Source: Helicobacter rodentium ATCC 700285
Lineage (GTDB): Bacteria; Campylobacterota; Campylobacteria; Campylobacterales; Helicobacteraceae
Length of the DNA: 64,000 bases
Assembly: GCF_000687535.1 (NCBI RefSeq)
Contig: NZ_JHWC01000005.1
Span: 62,001-126,000, forward strand
Direction: 5' to 3'
This document shows, piece by piece, positions 18,022-27,735 of the stretch. Below the pieces are notes generated by a model, which saw nothing but the letters and a program-made list of their open reading frames with translations, was not told the DNA's origin and did no database searches. Position 1 is the stretch's first letter. Each line of letters opens with the position of its first letter. The position numbers and the translations under genes were made by a program.

Positions 18022-19641
18022 ATGACTCAAACCATTAGACAAATTGTAGATGAGACATTAAATCTTTCTTGCGTTTTAGAAAAGCCACGCGATAAAAAGT
18101 TTGGACATTTTGCTTTGCCAACTTTTAGTTTTGCTAAAACTTTGCGTAAGAATCCACAGGCGATCGCGCAGGAGTTTGCACAGAAGTTGGAATCCCTTCC
18201 ACAAATTGCAAGCGTTAATGTAATGAATGGATATGTCAATTTTAGTTTGAGTAATTCATTTTTGTCTGAATGCGCGTGGAAGTTTTTGCAGCAAGATTCT
18301 TCAAATCAACAGGCAAAAACAGAATCTCAAAATGTTAGAGAGCATATTTTGTTAGAGTATGTGAGTGCAAATCCAACCGGTCCATTACATATCGGACACG
18401 CGCGTGGAGCAGTTTTTGGCGATAGTTTGGCGCGTATTGGTAGATTTTTGGGCTTTTGCATTACGACAGAATATTATATCAATGACGCAGGAGTGCAGAT
18501 AGAGAATCTTGGCAAATCCATTTATTTTAATGGGAGACATTTGTTTTTTAATGAATCTTGTGCGTTACCAGAGGATTGTTATAAGGGCGAATATGTGTTG
18601 CAGTTAGCCCAAGAAGCAAAAGAGTCTCTAGGGTTGGAAATTTTTAAAGATTCCTCCAATATCGTAACCTTAAGTGTTTTTGGCAAAGACAAGATGTTAG
18701 AGGAAATTAAAGCAAATTTGGCGCAAGTTGGCATTGTGTTTGATAATTATGTCAGCGAAAAAGAGCTTTTTGAAAATTGGGATTCTACTTTGGAATCCCT
18801 TAAGGAGCATTGCGGTGTTTATGAAAAAGAGGGGAAGTTATGGTTAAAATCCAGTGAGTATGGCGATGAAAAAGATCGTGTGATTGTGCGCGAGAATGGA
18901 GAACCAACTTATCTTGCAGGGGATATTATTTATCATAGGGATAAATTCATCCGTTCTTTTGAAAGATATATCAACATTTGGGGGGCAGACCACCACGGAT
19001 ATATTGCGCGAATCAAAGCAGCCATTGCCTTTTTGGGTTATGATAGCGGTAAGCTTGAAGTATTATTGTCTCAAATGGTTGCTTTGTTAAAGGGTGGGGA
19101 AGCTTATAAAATGAGTAAGCGCGCAGGAAATTTTATCTTAATGAAAGACATTGTGGAGGAAGTGGGAGCAGACGCATTGCGTTTGATTTTTTTGAGTAAA
19201 AAAGCCGATACACATTTAGAATTTGATATTGAGGAATTAAAAAGACAAGATGCAAGTAATCCTGTGTATTATATTAACTATGCACACGCAAGGATTCACA
19301 CTTTGTTTGCAAAGTCGGATTTTAATATCAAAGATTTTGAGAATCTTCCCCAAGAAAAATATATAGAATCGTTAGGGCAAATGGAAGAGAATTTGCGTGA
19401 TTTATTGGTTTTGGCACTTGGATTGGATAAGGTTTTATTGGATTCTTTTGCGCAAAGATCTCCCAATAAAGTAGTGGATTTTCTAAAAACGCTCGCAGGA
19501 GAATTTCACCGATTTTATAATGAAACAAAAATTCTAAATACCGCAAAACAAGAACAGATTTTAAAAGTATTAGTGGTGGTTGCGAAGTCTTTAAGTTTAG
19601 GACTTGCACTGCTTGGTGTTACCGCTAAAAAAAGTATGTAA
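18022..19641 (+). CDS. argS: Arginyl-tRNA synthetase
   Basis: A 539-aa class I synthetase that charges tRNA-Arg. The HIGH motif is HIGHARG at about residue 123 (after SANPTGPL), and the KMSKS-type loop reads KMSKRAGNF at about 363. The N-terminal Add-1 domain contains KPRDKKFGHFALPTF, and the C-terminal DALR domain contains NPVYYINYAHARIHTLF. Length is normal for epsilonproteobacteria. The ATG follows tatA by four bases. Confidence 0.97.
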   Translation: MTQTIRQIVDETLNLSCVLEKPRDKKFGHFALPTFSFAKTLRKNPQAIAQEFAQKLESLPQIASVNVMNGYVNFSLSNSFLSECAWKFLQQDSSNQQAKTESQNVREHILLEYVSANPTGPLHIGHARGAVFGDSLARIGRFLGFCITTEYYINDAGVQIENLGKSIYFNGRHLFFNESCALPEDCYKGEYVLQLAQEAKESLGLEIFKDSSNIVTLSVFGKDKMLEEIKANLAQVGIVFDNYVSEKELFENWDSTLESLKEHCGVYEKEGKLWLKSSEYGDEKDRVIVRENGEPTYLAGDIIYHRDKFIRSFERYINIWGADHHGYIARIKAAIAFLGYDSGKLEVLLSQMVALLKGGEAYKMSKRAGNFILMKDIVEEVGADALRLIFLSKKADTHLEFDIEELKRQDASNPVYYINYAHARIHTLFAKSDFNIKDFENLPQEKYIESLGQMEENLRDLLVLALGLDKVLLDSFAQRSPNKVVDFLKTLAGEFHRFYNETKILNTAKQEQILKVLVVVAKSLSLGLALLGVTAKKSM

Positions 19642-19651
19642 AGGAGTAATT

Positions 19652-20572
19652 TTGAGTATAGGAGTGATTTTTCCCGGTCAAGGCAGTCAAAGTGTCGGAA
19701 TGGGTAAAGACTTATTTGAAAATAGCGTAGAAGTGAAAAGATATTTTGAACAAGCAAGTGATATTTTAAAAGAAGATATGGTAAAGCTATGCTTTGAAGA
19801 AAACAAAAAGTTAAATTTAACTCAATACACTCAACCTGCAATTTTGTTGGTGAGTTACAGCGTTTTTTCGCTTGTTTTGCCAAAGATTAAAAACCAAATT
19901 TCTTTTGGCTTAGGACATTCTTTGGGAGAATTTAGTGCGCTTTGTGCAAGTGGAGCTTTAAGCTTTGAACAAGCAATCTCTTTGGTTAGCAAACGCGGTT
20001 ATTTAATGGAAGAATCTTGCAAATCCAAAAAAGCTGGAATGATGGTTGTGCTTGGTTTGGAAGATGGGATACTAGAGGAGTTTTGCGCTAAGAGGCGTAA
20101 TCAGGGGCTTAAGGTTTGGTGTGCAAATTATAATGGCGATGGACAAATGGTGCTTGCGGGCAGCAAAGAGGATTTGTCTGCACTAGAGGTGGAGATTAAA
20201 GGGCTTGGGGCAAAACGCGCCTTAATGCTTCAAATGTCTGTGGCGAGCCATTGTCCTATTTTGCAAGGAATGTGCGCAGACTTTAAGGTGTTATTAGAGG
20301 AATCGTTGGGAGATTCTTTTGAATTTCCTATCATTTCTAATGTAAATGCAAAGCCTTATCAAAGCAAAGTACAAGCATTAAATTTACTTGCCGAGCAGTT
20401 AATTTCTCCTGTGCTTTACAAGCAATCTATCAAAGATAACGATAAAGAGATTGACATCTTTATAGAATGCGGTGGCAATGTCTTAAAGGGATTAAACAAG
20501 AGATTAAGTCAGAAAGAAACCATTTCTTTGCAAAATTATGCAGAGATTCAAGATTTTTTGCAAAAGGATTAA
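19652..20572 (+). CDS. fabD: Malonyl-CoA:ACP transacylase FabD
   Basis: A 306-aa enzyme that moves malonyl groups from CoA to ACP to feed fatty acid elongation. VIFPGQGSQSVGMG lies at the N-terminus, the nucleophile elbow GHSLGEFSAL has its Ser near residue 91, and the catalytic His is in VASHCPIL near 200. The chosen start is TTG at 19652, with AAGGAG at 19641-19646. An upstream ATG at 19604 lies inside argS and adds residues foreign to the family. The fabD-mtnN order is shared with H. pylori. This housekeeping FabD could also supply malonyl-ACP for the ketosynthase III at 49.2 kb. Confidence 0.94.
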   Translation: MSIGVIFPGQGSQSVGMGKDLFENSVEVKRYFEQASDILKEDMVKLCFEENKKLNLTQYTQPAILLVSYSVFSLVLPKIKNQISFGLGHSLGEFSALCASGALSFEQAISLVSKRGYLMEESCKSKKAGMMVVLGLEDGILEEFCAKRRNQGLKVWCANYNGDGQMVLAGSKEDLSALEVEIKGLGAKRALMLQMSVASHCPILQGMCADFKVLLEESLGDSFEFPIISNVNAKPYQSKVQALNLLAEQLISPVLYKQSIKDNDKEIDIFIECGGNVLKGLNKRLSQKETISLQNYAEIQDFLQKD

Positions 20573-20573
20573 A

Positions 20574-21254
20574 ATGATACTCGGAATTATCGGTGCTCTC
20601 CCAGCAGAAATTGCTCCTTTATTGGCGCATTATAAAGATTATGAAACGATAGAATTTGGTGGCAATACCTTTTATAAGGTAAAATTGGCAAACAAAACTG
20701 CCATCATTGCTAAAAGTCGTATTGGCAAAGTGCATTCTGCTTTGACCGCTAGTAGTATGATTTTGCATTTTGGTTGTGAAAAAATAGTCTTTAATGGAAT
20801 CGCAGGTGCGCTTAATCCAACTTATAGGGTAGGAGATTTGCTCTTTGCAAGTAAGCTGTGTCAGCACGATGTGAATTTGAGTGTTTTTGGCTATCCGTAT
20901 GGATTTATTCCAGAGAGTGAGACATTTGCCTCAAGTGATTCTACTCTTAATGCTGTTGCAAAGCAAGTTGCAAAGGAGCTTGGAATCTGTATTTATGAGG
21001 GTATTGTTGCTTCAGGCGACCAGTTTATCAACCATAAGGATAAAAAACAATGGATAAGAGAGACTTTTAAAGCAGATGCAGTAGAAATGGAAGGGGCTAG
21101 TGTGGCGGTGGTGTGTGAAAATCTTAATGTGCCTTTTTGCGTTATTAGAACCATATCTGATAGTGTAAATGATGAGCATTTAGAGGAATACAACGAAGAA
21201 GAAAGTGGCAAGAGAAATGTGGCTTTCATCATTAAAATGGTAGAAAAAATTTAA
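20574..21254 (+). CDS. mtnN: MTA/SAH (and aminodeoxyfutalosine) nucleosidase
   Basis: A 226-aa N-glycosidase that splits adenine from 5'-methylthioadenosine and S-adenosylhomocysteine. In epsilonproteobacteria it also acts on 6-amino-6-deoxyfutalosine in menaquinone synthesis. Signatures: IGALPAEIAPLL with the general acid Glu near residue 12, VFNGIAGAL, VEMEGASVAVVC near 172 and the catalytic Asp in ISDSVND near 195. The start at 20574 comes one base after the fabD stop. The dual role is family knowledge, not shown by this sequence. Confidence 0.94.
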   Translation: MILGIIGALPAEIAPLLAHYKDYETIEFGGNTFYKVKLANKTAIIAKSRIGKVHSALTASSMILHFGCEKIVFNGIAGALNPTYRVGDLLFASKLCQHDVNLSVFGYPYGFIPESETFASSDSTLNAVAKQVAKELGICIYEGIVASGDQFINHKDKKQWIRETFKADAVEMEGASVAVVCENLNVPFCVIRTISDSVNDEHLEEYNEEESGKRNVAFIIKMVEKI

Positions 21255-21269
21255 ATTAAGGAGGTTTAG

Positions 21270-21740
21270 ATGAGGTTAATTTTAGTGCGACACGCAAAAG
21301 CGGAGGACAGAGAAAAGTGGGTTGGTGAAGACGATTTGAAACGACCTCTTACTAAAAAGGGTATTAAACAAGCAAAAAAAATTGCAAAATATATTGGGAA
21401 AAAATATCCTGATGTAGATGCAATTATTTCATCTCTTGCTTTACGCGCTTGTGATACAGCGAAATATATTTCCAAGAAGCAATCCAATAGCACATTTTTT
21501 GTGAATCCAGATATTAATCCAGAGGAAGGGTTGCAGGGGTTTTTGGAACACAAAGATGAGATTGAAGAGGATTGGCAAACGCTTGTAATTGTAGGACACG
21601 AGCCAAGCATTAGTGAGCTTGTGCGATTTATTTGCGCGAAAGGGACTTTAAATTTGCGCGTAGGTAAGGGTTGTGTGGTAGAATTAGAGAGAGAAAGCGA
21701 AGAAGAGGATTGGTTGCTTGTAGGTTTGCATAATTTCTAA
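21270..21740 (+). CDS. sixA: Phosphohistidine phosphatase SixA-like
   Basis: A 156-aa histidine phosphatase of the phosphoglycerate mutase fold. The N-terminal RHAKAED holds the phospho-accepting His (residue 8). A second catalytic His is in VGHEPSISEL (about 110), and the conserved Arg lies in SSLALRACDTA. SixA dephosphorylates His-containing phosphotransfer proteins; the partner here is unknown. GGAGG precedes the ATG. It is probably in the fabD-mtnN transcription unit. Confidence 0.88.
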   Translation: MRLILVRHAKAEDREKWVGEDDLKRPLTKKGIKQAKKIAKYIGKKYPDVDAIISSLALRACDTAKYISKKQSNSTFFVNPDINPEEGLQGFLEHKDEIEEDWQTLVIVGHEPSISELVRFICAKGTLNLRVGKGCVVELERESEEEDWLLVGLHNF

Positions 21741-21749
21741 GGGGATTCT

Positions 21750-22262
21750 ATGTTTTTGGGCTATTTACCAGATATTGCAAGTAAATTTAAAAAGAATGAG
21801 GTGTTAGGGAGGGTTTTTGGCTATCTCTTTGATGTGCTAGATGAAAATAGTGAAGCGCATAAACGCATCACTTCTCTAAAACCTCAAGAGGAATTTATCG
21901 TGCATTTTGATGGTGGGGCAAGGGCTATTGAACAAGCCTATTATACAAAAACCCCCCAAGAGGCTTTTTATGAAAGCCACAGCGAAATGGTGGATTTTCA
22001 AATGGTTGTCTGTGGCAAGGAGATTTTTTTTGTTGCGCCCCATAGTTTGTGTAAAATTAAAAGCCCTTTGGATTCCACAAAAGATTTGATTGAATATTGT
22101 CCTAGTGCTTTTCTTTCAAGCATTCAGTTGTTTGCGGGGAATCTTGCAGTGTTTGAAGCAATAGATGTCCATGCAGGTGGAATCTCAACCAATGCAGAAT
22201 CCACATTGGTGCAAAAGGTTGTGGTAAAAGTTCCAAAGCAATTTGTGAAATTGAATTTCTAA
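21750..22262 (+). CDS. YhcH/YjgK/YiaL-family protein (DUF386)
   Basis: A 170-aa cupin-like protein. It carries the family's metal/substrate residues in EEFIVHFDGGARAIEQAYYTKT, YESHSEMVDFQMVVCG and VFEAIDVHAGGIS. Relatives act on sugar anomers, including sialic acid anomers (YhcH/NanQ), or are linked to sugar catabolism, so a role in handling nonulosonic or other sugars is possible but unproven. It follows sixA by nine bases and is convergent with the Fur-family regulator. Confidence 0.8.
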   Translation: MFLGYLPDIASKFKKNEVLGRVFGYLFDVLDENSEAHKRITSLKPQEEFIVHFDGGARAIEQAYYTKTPQEAFYESHSEMVDFQMVVCGKEIFFVAPHSLCKIKSPLDSTKDLIEYCPSAFLSSIQLFAGNLAVFEAIDVHAGGISTNAESTLVQKVVVKVPKQFVKLNF

Positions 22263-22288
22263 AGGCTCTTGTGTAAGAATCTATTTGT

Positions 22289-22693
22289 TTAGCTTTGGCA
22301 TTGTGGGCAAATACCAAGCAGAACAACAGAAGCTTCTTTAACCTCAAAAGAAGAAGCATTAGCACAAGTTTTTTTCAGGCTCTCAAGAGAACCATTCAAC
22401 TCCATATCTACAATTTTTCCGCAATTTTCACATATAAGATGAATGTGTGGATTTTTCGTCAGCTCATAACGTTGTTTCTGATTAGGCAATTTTACTTCAT
22501 CAATAATTTTGGCTTCTTGCATAGAGGCAAGATTCTTGTAAATTGTGGCAAGAGACATAGAGGGATTACTTTCTTTAATGTTTTCATAGATTTCATCAAT
22601 GCTAATATGCCCAAATTTTTGAATCTCTTTTAAAATAGCCAAACGTTGTGGCGTAATTTTTAAATGGTTGTCTTTTAAAATTTTTTCAAACAT
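22289..22693 (-). CDS. Fur-family transcriptional regulator (PerR-like)
   Basis: A 134-aa metalloregulator. The N-terminal winged helix (about residues 1-80) has TPQRLAILKEIQKFGHISIDEIY and the recognition helix SLATIYKNL. The C-terminal dimerisation domain has the HIHLICENCGK metal site and two CxxC pairs (CENC and the terminal CPQC) that form the structural zinc site. The short N-terminus and lack of a long His-rich tail fit PerR better than Fur, but the assignment between the two is uncertain. It is divergent from aspS across about 200 bases of very AT-rich DNA, where an autoregulatory operator would be expected. Confidence 0.85.
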   Translation of the reverse strand: MFEKILKDNHLKITPQRLAILKEIQKFGHISIDEIYENIKESNPSMSLATIYKNLASMQEAKIIDEVKLPNQKQRYELTKNPHIHLICENCGKIVDMELNGSLESLKKTCANASSFEVKEASVVLLGICPQCQS

Positions 22694-22892
22694 TTTAAAT
22701 TTCCTAAAAACTTAATAGTTAAAATTATTATTTTTTAAAATTTATATTTTACTAAAAATTATTTTTATTATCAATAATTATTTAAAGATACAACTTATTT
22801 TTTACCAATTTAAAATAAATTGATTTAATTTAGCCTTATTATTTTTTGGATACAATCACAAATTATTTTGTAAAATTTTAGGAGTGAAAGCT

Positions 22893-24644
22893 GTGAGAAG
22901 CCATTATTGTGCGGATTTAGGAGAGCAAAATATCGGAGAAGTGGTGCAGTTGTGCGGTTGGTGTAATACCTATCGCGACCACGGAGGCGTTGTTTTTATT
23001 GATTTGCGCGACCGCAGCGGACTTGTGCAACTTGTATTTGACCCAAAAGATAGCGGGGAAGCACATAAAATTGCGAGTGAAGTGCGTGATGAGTATGTTT
23101 TGATTGCAAAAGGAAAGGTGCGTTCAAGGGGTGAGGGGCTAGAGAATCCCAAGCTCAAAACAGGCAAAATTGAAGTGCTTGTAGAATCACTAGTGATTGA
23201 AAATAAAAGTTTAACGCCGCCCATTGCCGTAGGCGATGAGAGTGTGGGCGAAGATGTGCGTTTAAAATATCGCTACTTGGATTTGCGCAATCCGCGTTTG
23301 CAAGAGATTTTTATTATGCGCTCCAAAGTAGCACAAGCCACGCGCAATACTCTAAGCAACTTAGGATTCCTAGAAGTGGAAACGCCCATTTTGACAAAAG
23401 CCACTCCAGAGGGTGCAAGGGATTATCTCGTTCCTAGCCGTGTGCATCACGGGGAATTTTACGCGCTTCCACAAAGCCCACAACTTTTTAAACAGCTTTT
23501 AATGGTAAGTGGGTTTGATAAATATTTTCAAATTGCAAAGTGCTTTAGAGACGAGGATTTACGCCTTGATAGGCAGCCGGAATTTACACAGATTGATATT
23601 GAGATGAGCTTTTGTAAGCAAGAAGATGTAATGGCGGTTGCAGAGGAGGTTTTAAAGGCGATTTTTGGAGTCTGTGGAATTGCTGTGCAAACGCCTTTTG
23701 AGCGTCGCACTTATAAGGAAGTAATGGAATCTTATGGAAGTGATAAGCCGGATTTGCGCTTTGATTTACCGCTTGTGGAAGTGGGAGATTTGTTTGTGGA
23801 TTCTAGTAACGATATTTTTTCTTCCATTGCGAAGGATTCTAAAAAGAATCGCTTTAAGGCTCTTTGCGTTAAGGGCGGAGATTCTTTCTTTACGCGCAAG
23901 ACTTTAGGAGAAGCAGAGGAATTTGTGCGTAAATTTGGCGCAAAAGGTTTGGCGTATATCCAAATTAAAGAGGAAGGCGCAAAGGGACCGCTTGTGAAGT
24001 TTTTAAGCGAAACAAGCCTTAAAACCTTATTAGAACGCGTAGGCGCAAGTGTTGGGGATATTATTTTCTTTGGCGCGGGAGAGAAAAAAATCGTGTGGGA
24101 TTATATGGGACGCTTGCGTCAAAAAGTCGCACAGGATATGGGGTTAGTAGATGAGAATCAATACAGATTCCTATGGGTTGTGGATTTTCCTATGTTTGAG
24201 CGCAATGATGATGGCAGTATCTCGGCACTACACCACCCTTTCACAATGCCCAAAGATTTAGATGTAGAGGATTTGGAGGATATTAGCTCTGTGGCGTATG
24301 ATGTGGTGTTGAATGGTTTTGAGATTGGTGGAGGAAGCATTAGAATCCACAAGCAAGAGATTCAAAGTCGCGTATTTACATTGCTTGGAATCTCTAAAGA
24401 GGAAGCACAGAGTAAATTTAGCTTCCTGCTTGAAGCTTTGCAGTTTGGTGCGCCTCCGCACGGCGGTTTAGCCTTTGGAATGGATAGAATCATTATGCTA
24501 CTAAGCCGTGCAAATTCTATTCGTGATGTGATTGCATTCCCTAAAACACAAAAAGCAACTTGTCCGCTCACAGATGCACCAAGTGCGGCGGGTGAGGAGC
24601 AACTAAGAGAGTTGCATATCAAGGTAAGAGAAACCAAAAAATAA
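22893..24644 (+). CDS. aspS: Aspartyl-tRNA synthetase (Asp/Asn type)
   Basis: A 583-aa class IIb synthetase. The N-terminal OB-fold anticodon domain contains [22 protein letters not shown]. Motif 2 contains [19 protein letters not shown], motif 3 is [10 protein letters not shown]-like near the C-terminus, and the [15 protein letters not shown] segment is present. GTG at 22893 is chosen because AGGAG at 22880-22884 sits 8 bases before it and the protein then begins RSHYC as in relatives; the GTG at 22884 overlaps that ribosome site. Helicobacter enzymes of this type also charge tRNA-Asn with Asp for later amidation. The aspS-adk-ppa order is conserved. Confidence 0.95.
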   Translation: MRSHYCADLGEQNIGEVVQLCGWCNTYRDHGGVVFIDLRDRSGLVQLVFDPKDSGEAHKIASEVRDEYVLIAKGKVRSRGEGLENPKLKTGKIEVLVESLVIENKSLTPPIAVGDESVGEDVRLKYRYLDLRNPRLQEIFIMRSKVAQATRNTLSNLGFLEVETPILTKATPEGARDYLVPSRVHHGEFYALPQSPQLFKQLLMVSGFDKYFQIAKCFRDEDLRLDRQPEFTQIDIEMSFCKQEDVMAVAEEVLKAIFGVCGIAVQTPFERRTYKEVMESYGSDKPDLRFDLPLVEVGDLFVDSSNDIFSSIAKDSKKNRFKALCVKGGDSFFTRKTLGEAEEFVRKFGAKGLAYIQIKEEGAKGPLVKFLSETSLKTLLERVGASVGDIIFFGAGEKKIVWDYMGRLRQKVAQDMGLVDENQYRFLWVVDFPMFERNDDGSISALHHPFTMPKDLDVEDLEDISSVAYDVVLNGFEIGGGSIRIHKQEIQSRVFTLLGISKEEAQSKFSFLLEALQFGAPPHGGLAFGMDRIIMLLSRANSIRDVIAFPKTQKATCPLTDAPSAAGEEQLRELHIKVRETKK

Positions 24645-24653
24645 GGAGATGAA

Positions 24654-25226
24654 ATGAAAAAATTATTTTTAGTTATTGGCGCACCCGGCAGTGGTAAAAC
24701 AACAGATGCGGAAGTTATTAGCAAAAACAATAGCGAAAGTATGGTGCATTATTCCACAGGAGAATTGCTCCGCGCAGAAGTGGCAAGTGGAAGTGAGCTT
24801 GGAAAATTGATTGATAGTTACACAAGCAAGGGGAATCTCGTGCCTTTGGAGATTGTTGTTAAAACGATTGTAGATGCGATTTCTAATGCAATAAAGGATA
24901 TTGTGCTAATTGATGGTTATCCTAGAAGCGTGGAGCAAATGGTGGAGCTAGATAAGATTCTACAAAACAAAAGCGATATTGCGCTTGTGAGTGTGATTGA
25001 AGTGGAGGTGAGCGAAAAAACTGCGTGCGATAGGGTGCTTGGACGCGCAAGAGGTGCAGATGATAATGTAGAAGTCTTTAACAATCGTATGAAAGTTTAT
25101 CAAACGCCGCTTCAAGAGATTCAGGATTTTTATAGCAAAAAAGGAATCTTAAAGAAAATCAATGGTGAGCGCACAATTGAGGAAATTACTGCCGAAATGG
25201 AAGCGTTTATTAAGAGCAAGATTTAA
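24654..25226 (+). CDS. adk: Adenylate kinase
   Basis: A 190-aa kinase interconverting 2 ADP with ATP and AMP. The P-loop GAPGSGKT is at residues 8-15, the AMP-binding STGELLRAE at about 33 and LIDGYPRS at about 85. The LID is of the short type (GRARGADDN) without zinc cysteines. AAGGAG precedes the ATG. It lies nine bases after aspS. Confidence 0.95.
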   Translation: MKKLFLVIGAPGSGKTTDAEVISKNNSESMVHYSTGELLRAEVASGSELGKLIDSYTSKGNLVPLEIVVKTIVDAISNAIKDIVLIDGYPRSVEQMVELDKILQNKSDIALVSVIEVEVSEKTACDRVLGRARGADDNVEVFNNRMKVYQTPLQEIQDFYSKKGILKKINGERTIEEITAEMEAFIKSKI

Positions 25227-25236
25227 AGGAGAAAAT

Positions 25237-25755
25237 ATGGATTTAAGTAAAATTGAAGTGGGAGAAAACCCTAGCAAACTTAATGTGGTAATTGAGATTC
25301 CTTATGGAAGCAATATTAAATACGAGATTGACAAGGAATCCGGTGCGGTGGTTGTGGATAGAGTGATGTATAGCGCAATGTTTTATCCTGCAAATTACGG
25401 GTTTGTGCCAAATACTTTGAGTGATGATGGCGATCCTGCGGATGTGCTTGTGTTAAATGAATATCCACTCCAAGCTGGAAGTGTGATAAAGGCGCGTTTG
25501 ATTGGCGTTTTGATTATGGAAGATGAAAGTGGAATGGACGAAAAGCTCCTCGCAGTGCCTATTTCTAAAATTGATCCAAGATATGATAGAATCCAAAGCC
25601 TAGAGGATTTACCGCAAATCACATTGGATAGAATCAAAAATTTCTTTGAAACCTATAAAACACTAGAGCCTAACAAATGGGTAAAAGTCAAGGAATATAA
25701 AGATTTAAATGCGGCAAAAGAGATTTTGGATAAGGCGATTAAGAATTATAAATAA
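25237..25755 (+). CDS. ppa: Inorganic pyrophosphatase (family I)
   Basis: A 172-aa soluble pyrophosphatase that pulls biosynthetic reactions forward. The signature DDGDPADVLVLNEYPL holds the metal-binding aspartates (about residues 65-72). Substrate residues lie in IEIPYGSNIKYEIDK and the C-terminal EPNKWVKVKEY. The start at 25237 has AAAGGAG at 25225-25231; a longer upstream frame would overlap adk. It is last in the aspS-adk-ppa unit. Confidence 0.96.
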   Translation: MDLSKIEVGENPSKLNVVIEIPYGSNIKYEIDKESGAVVVDRVMYSAMFYPANYGFVPNTLSDDGDPADVLVLNEYPLQAGSVIKARLIGVLIMEDESGMDEKLLAVPISKIDPRYDRIQSLEDLPQITLDRIKNFFETYKTLEPNKWVKVKEYKDLNAAKEILDKAIKNYK

Positions 25756-25787
25756 GTTTGGGGATTTTAAAGATTAAAGCTGATTGA

Positions 25788-25892
25788 AGTAGAATCTTTT
25801 GTGTGTAACTCACAAACAAGAGAAGGAGAACCTAAATTTAACAAGTAAATTTGTCCTTATTGCTTGTTCGCTACACATAAAAGGATTCTACT
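25788..25892. repeat. Imperfect 20-bp inverted repeat spanning 105 bases
   Basis: The left arm at 25788-25807 (starts AGTAGAATCTTTTG) and the right arm at 25872-25892 (ends AAAAGGATTCTACT) are complementary except for a one-base bulge and one mismatch. The 64-base interior holds AGAAGGAGAACC, two AAATTT copies and TTGCTTG. It lies between ppa and the TRAP operon. It could be a terminator-like RNA structure, a small RNA or a decayed mobile element; no T-run is obvious. Confidence 0.5.
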
Positions 25893-26043
25893 GATTTAGC
25901 GATTGTTTCAAAAAGTAATTTTTAACACGCAAGATTGTGGGTTCTTAAAGGAATCGCAAGAGATTTTTAGTTTTTTATCTTGTGTTTATTCCAAAACCTT
26001 GTAAAATAGTTTATCTTAAAAATATCATTTAAAGGAGACGATG

Positions 26044-27066
26044 ATGAAAAAAATCATTTTAGCTTCAGTATTAGTGGCATTTGCGCTAGTTGGTTGTGGT
26101 GGCGAGAATAAAGAGGCAGCTGCGAGTGCAGCGGGTGATAAAAAAGTGTATGAAGTGAAGTTTGCGCACGTTGTTAGCGCGAACACTCCTAAGGGGAGAG
26201 CGGCAGATTTCTTTGCTAAAAGAGTAGAGGAGCTAACCGATGGGCAAATTAAAGTGCATGTATTTCCTTCTGCGCAATTAGTAGATGATGATAAGGTGTT
26301 TCAAGAATTAAAGCGCAACAATGTGCAACTTGCAGCACCAAGCTTTTCTAAATTCACGCCTTTTGCAAAAGAGTTTAACCTTTGGGATGTGCCTTTTATT
26401 TTCCGCGATACAGACCATTTACATAAAGTAATGGACGGAGAGGTAGGAAAAATCCTAAAAGATGTGATTTCTAATAAAGGATATATTGCGCTTGATTATT
26501 GGGACGCTGGATTCAAGCAATTTAGCACAAACAAAAAGCCCATCATCGTGCCAAGTGATGCGGAGGGGCAAAAAATGCGCATTATGAGTTCTAAGGTGCT
26601 AGAGGAGCAAACAAAAGCAGTTAAAGCGATTCCACAAGTGTTGCCTTTTGGTGAAGTGTATTCGGCTTTGCAAACCGGTGTTGTTGATGCAGCAGAGAAT
26701 CCACTCTCTAACCTCTATAATTCTAAATTCTATGAAGTGCAAAGCTCTATTACAATCTCTAATCACGGGTATTTAGGCTATTTGGTTGTTGCGAGTGAAA
26801 AATTTTGGAAAGAATTGCCACAAGATTTGCAAGAAAAATTTACTGCTGCAATGCGTGAGGCAACGATTTTTGAACGCGAAGAGAGTGCAAAAGAAGAGGA
26901 AATGCTACTCAATAAGCTTAAAGCAGACGATAAAACAAATACAACGATTTACGAGCTAGACGAAAATCAAAAGAAACAATGGCAAGATATTATGGTAGCC
27001 ATTTATCCTAAATTCTACGATTTAATCGGTAAAGAGTTGATTGACAAAACACTAAACACAAAATAG
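26044..27066 (+). CDS. TRAP transporter solute-binding lipoprotein (DctP family)
   Basis: A periplasmic binding protein of about 340 aa for a TRAP carboxylate transporter. The signal ends in a lipobox (FALVGCGG, Cys near residue 18), so it should be membrane-anchored. The DctP domain shows FAHVVSANTPKG, the conserved Arg in SDAEGQKMRIMSS that binds the substrate carboxylate, VLPFGEVYSALQTGVVDAAENPLSN and a helical C-terminus. Of two adjacent ATGs, the second (26044) has better spacing from AAAGGAG at 26031-26037. The three genes dctP-dctQ-dctM form one operon. Substrate class (C4-dicarboxylate or another organic acid) is not readable. Confidence 0.9.
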   Translation: MKKIILASVLVAFALVGCGGENKEAAASAAGDKKVYEVKFAHVVSANTPKGRAADFFAKRVEELTDGQIKVHVFPSAQLVDDDKVFQELKRNNVQLAAPSFSKFTPFAKEFNLWDVPFIFRDTDHLHKVMDGEVGKILKDVISNKGYIALDYWDAGFKQFSTNKKPIIVPSDAEGQKMRIMSSKVLEEQTKAVKAIPQVLPFGEVYSALQTGVVDAAENPLSNLYNSKFYEVQSSITISNHGYLGYLVVASEKFWKELPQDLQEKFTAAMREATIFEREESAKEEEMLLNKLKADDKTNTTIYELDENQKKQWQDIMVAIYPKFYDLIGKELIDKTLNTK

Positions 27067-27099
27067 TTTGTCCATTTTGAATTGATAAAAGGGCTTAAT

Positions 27100-27720
27100 A
27101 TGCGTGGTTTATTGTTGATGATTCAAAAACCTTTTTTGTGGGCACATAAAGACCCTAGCGTGAATAAAATGTTTGCGATTCTTGATAAAATTATCGCAGG
27201 GGTTAATAAAAATGTCGCTGTGGTTGGAATGGCACTTGGAATCCTCATCACCGCCATTAATGTGAGTATGCGCTATATTGCGGGATTCTATCCCGAGATT
27301 GGCTCTCTCACTTGGGCGGAGGAAGTGGCGCGGTATTGTTTCTTGTGGTCTGCATTTTTTGGCGCAGCGTATGGCTTTAGAAAAGGGGTGCATATCTCGG
27401 TAACAATGCTTGTTGAAAAATTCCCACCCGCACTTGCTAAGACTTGCGTTATTTTGACACATATTTTAAACTCTGCGTTTTTGGGTTTTATGTTTTATGC
27501 AAGTTTGATGGTTTGCTATCTAAACTATGAAATGGGCTATATGAGTGAGGCATTGCACGAAGTTCCCTTATGGGTTTTCTTGATGTGTTTGCCGATTGCC
27601 TTTTTGGGTGCAACTTATCGTTCTGTGGAAAAAATCTATGAGGTTTCTTGGACAGATGCGGATAAAGTCGTTAAAAACGCAGAGGAAGAGATGATTCACG
27701 ATTCCGTGGTGAAAGATTAA
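27100..27720 (+). CDS. TRAP transporter small membrane subunit (DctQ family)
   Basis: A protein of about 206 aa with four predicted membrane helices (around residues 40-60, 80-100, 110-132 and 148-168 from this start). It contains the family segment ITAINVSMRYIAGF...LTWAEEVARYCFLWSAFFGAAYGFRKG. It pairs with DctM to form the sodium-coupled symporter. ATG at 27100 has AAAAGGG just upstream; the TTG at 27082 is less likely. The charged C-terminal tail (EEEMIHDS) is cytoplasmic. Confidence 0.9.
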   Translation: MRGLLLMIQKPFLWAHKDPSVNKMFAILDKIIAGVNKNVAVVGMALGILITAINVSMRYIAGFYPEIGSLTWAEEVARYCFLWSAFFGAAYGFRKGVHISVTMLVEKFPPALAKTCVILTHILNSAFLGFMFYASLMVCYLNYEMGYMSEALHEVPLWVFLMCLPIAFLGATYRSVEKIYEVSWTDADKVVKNAEEEMIHDSVVKD

Positions 27721-27735
27721 GGGGGGTTGGAGTTA

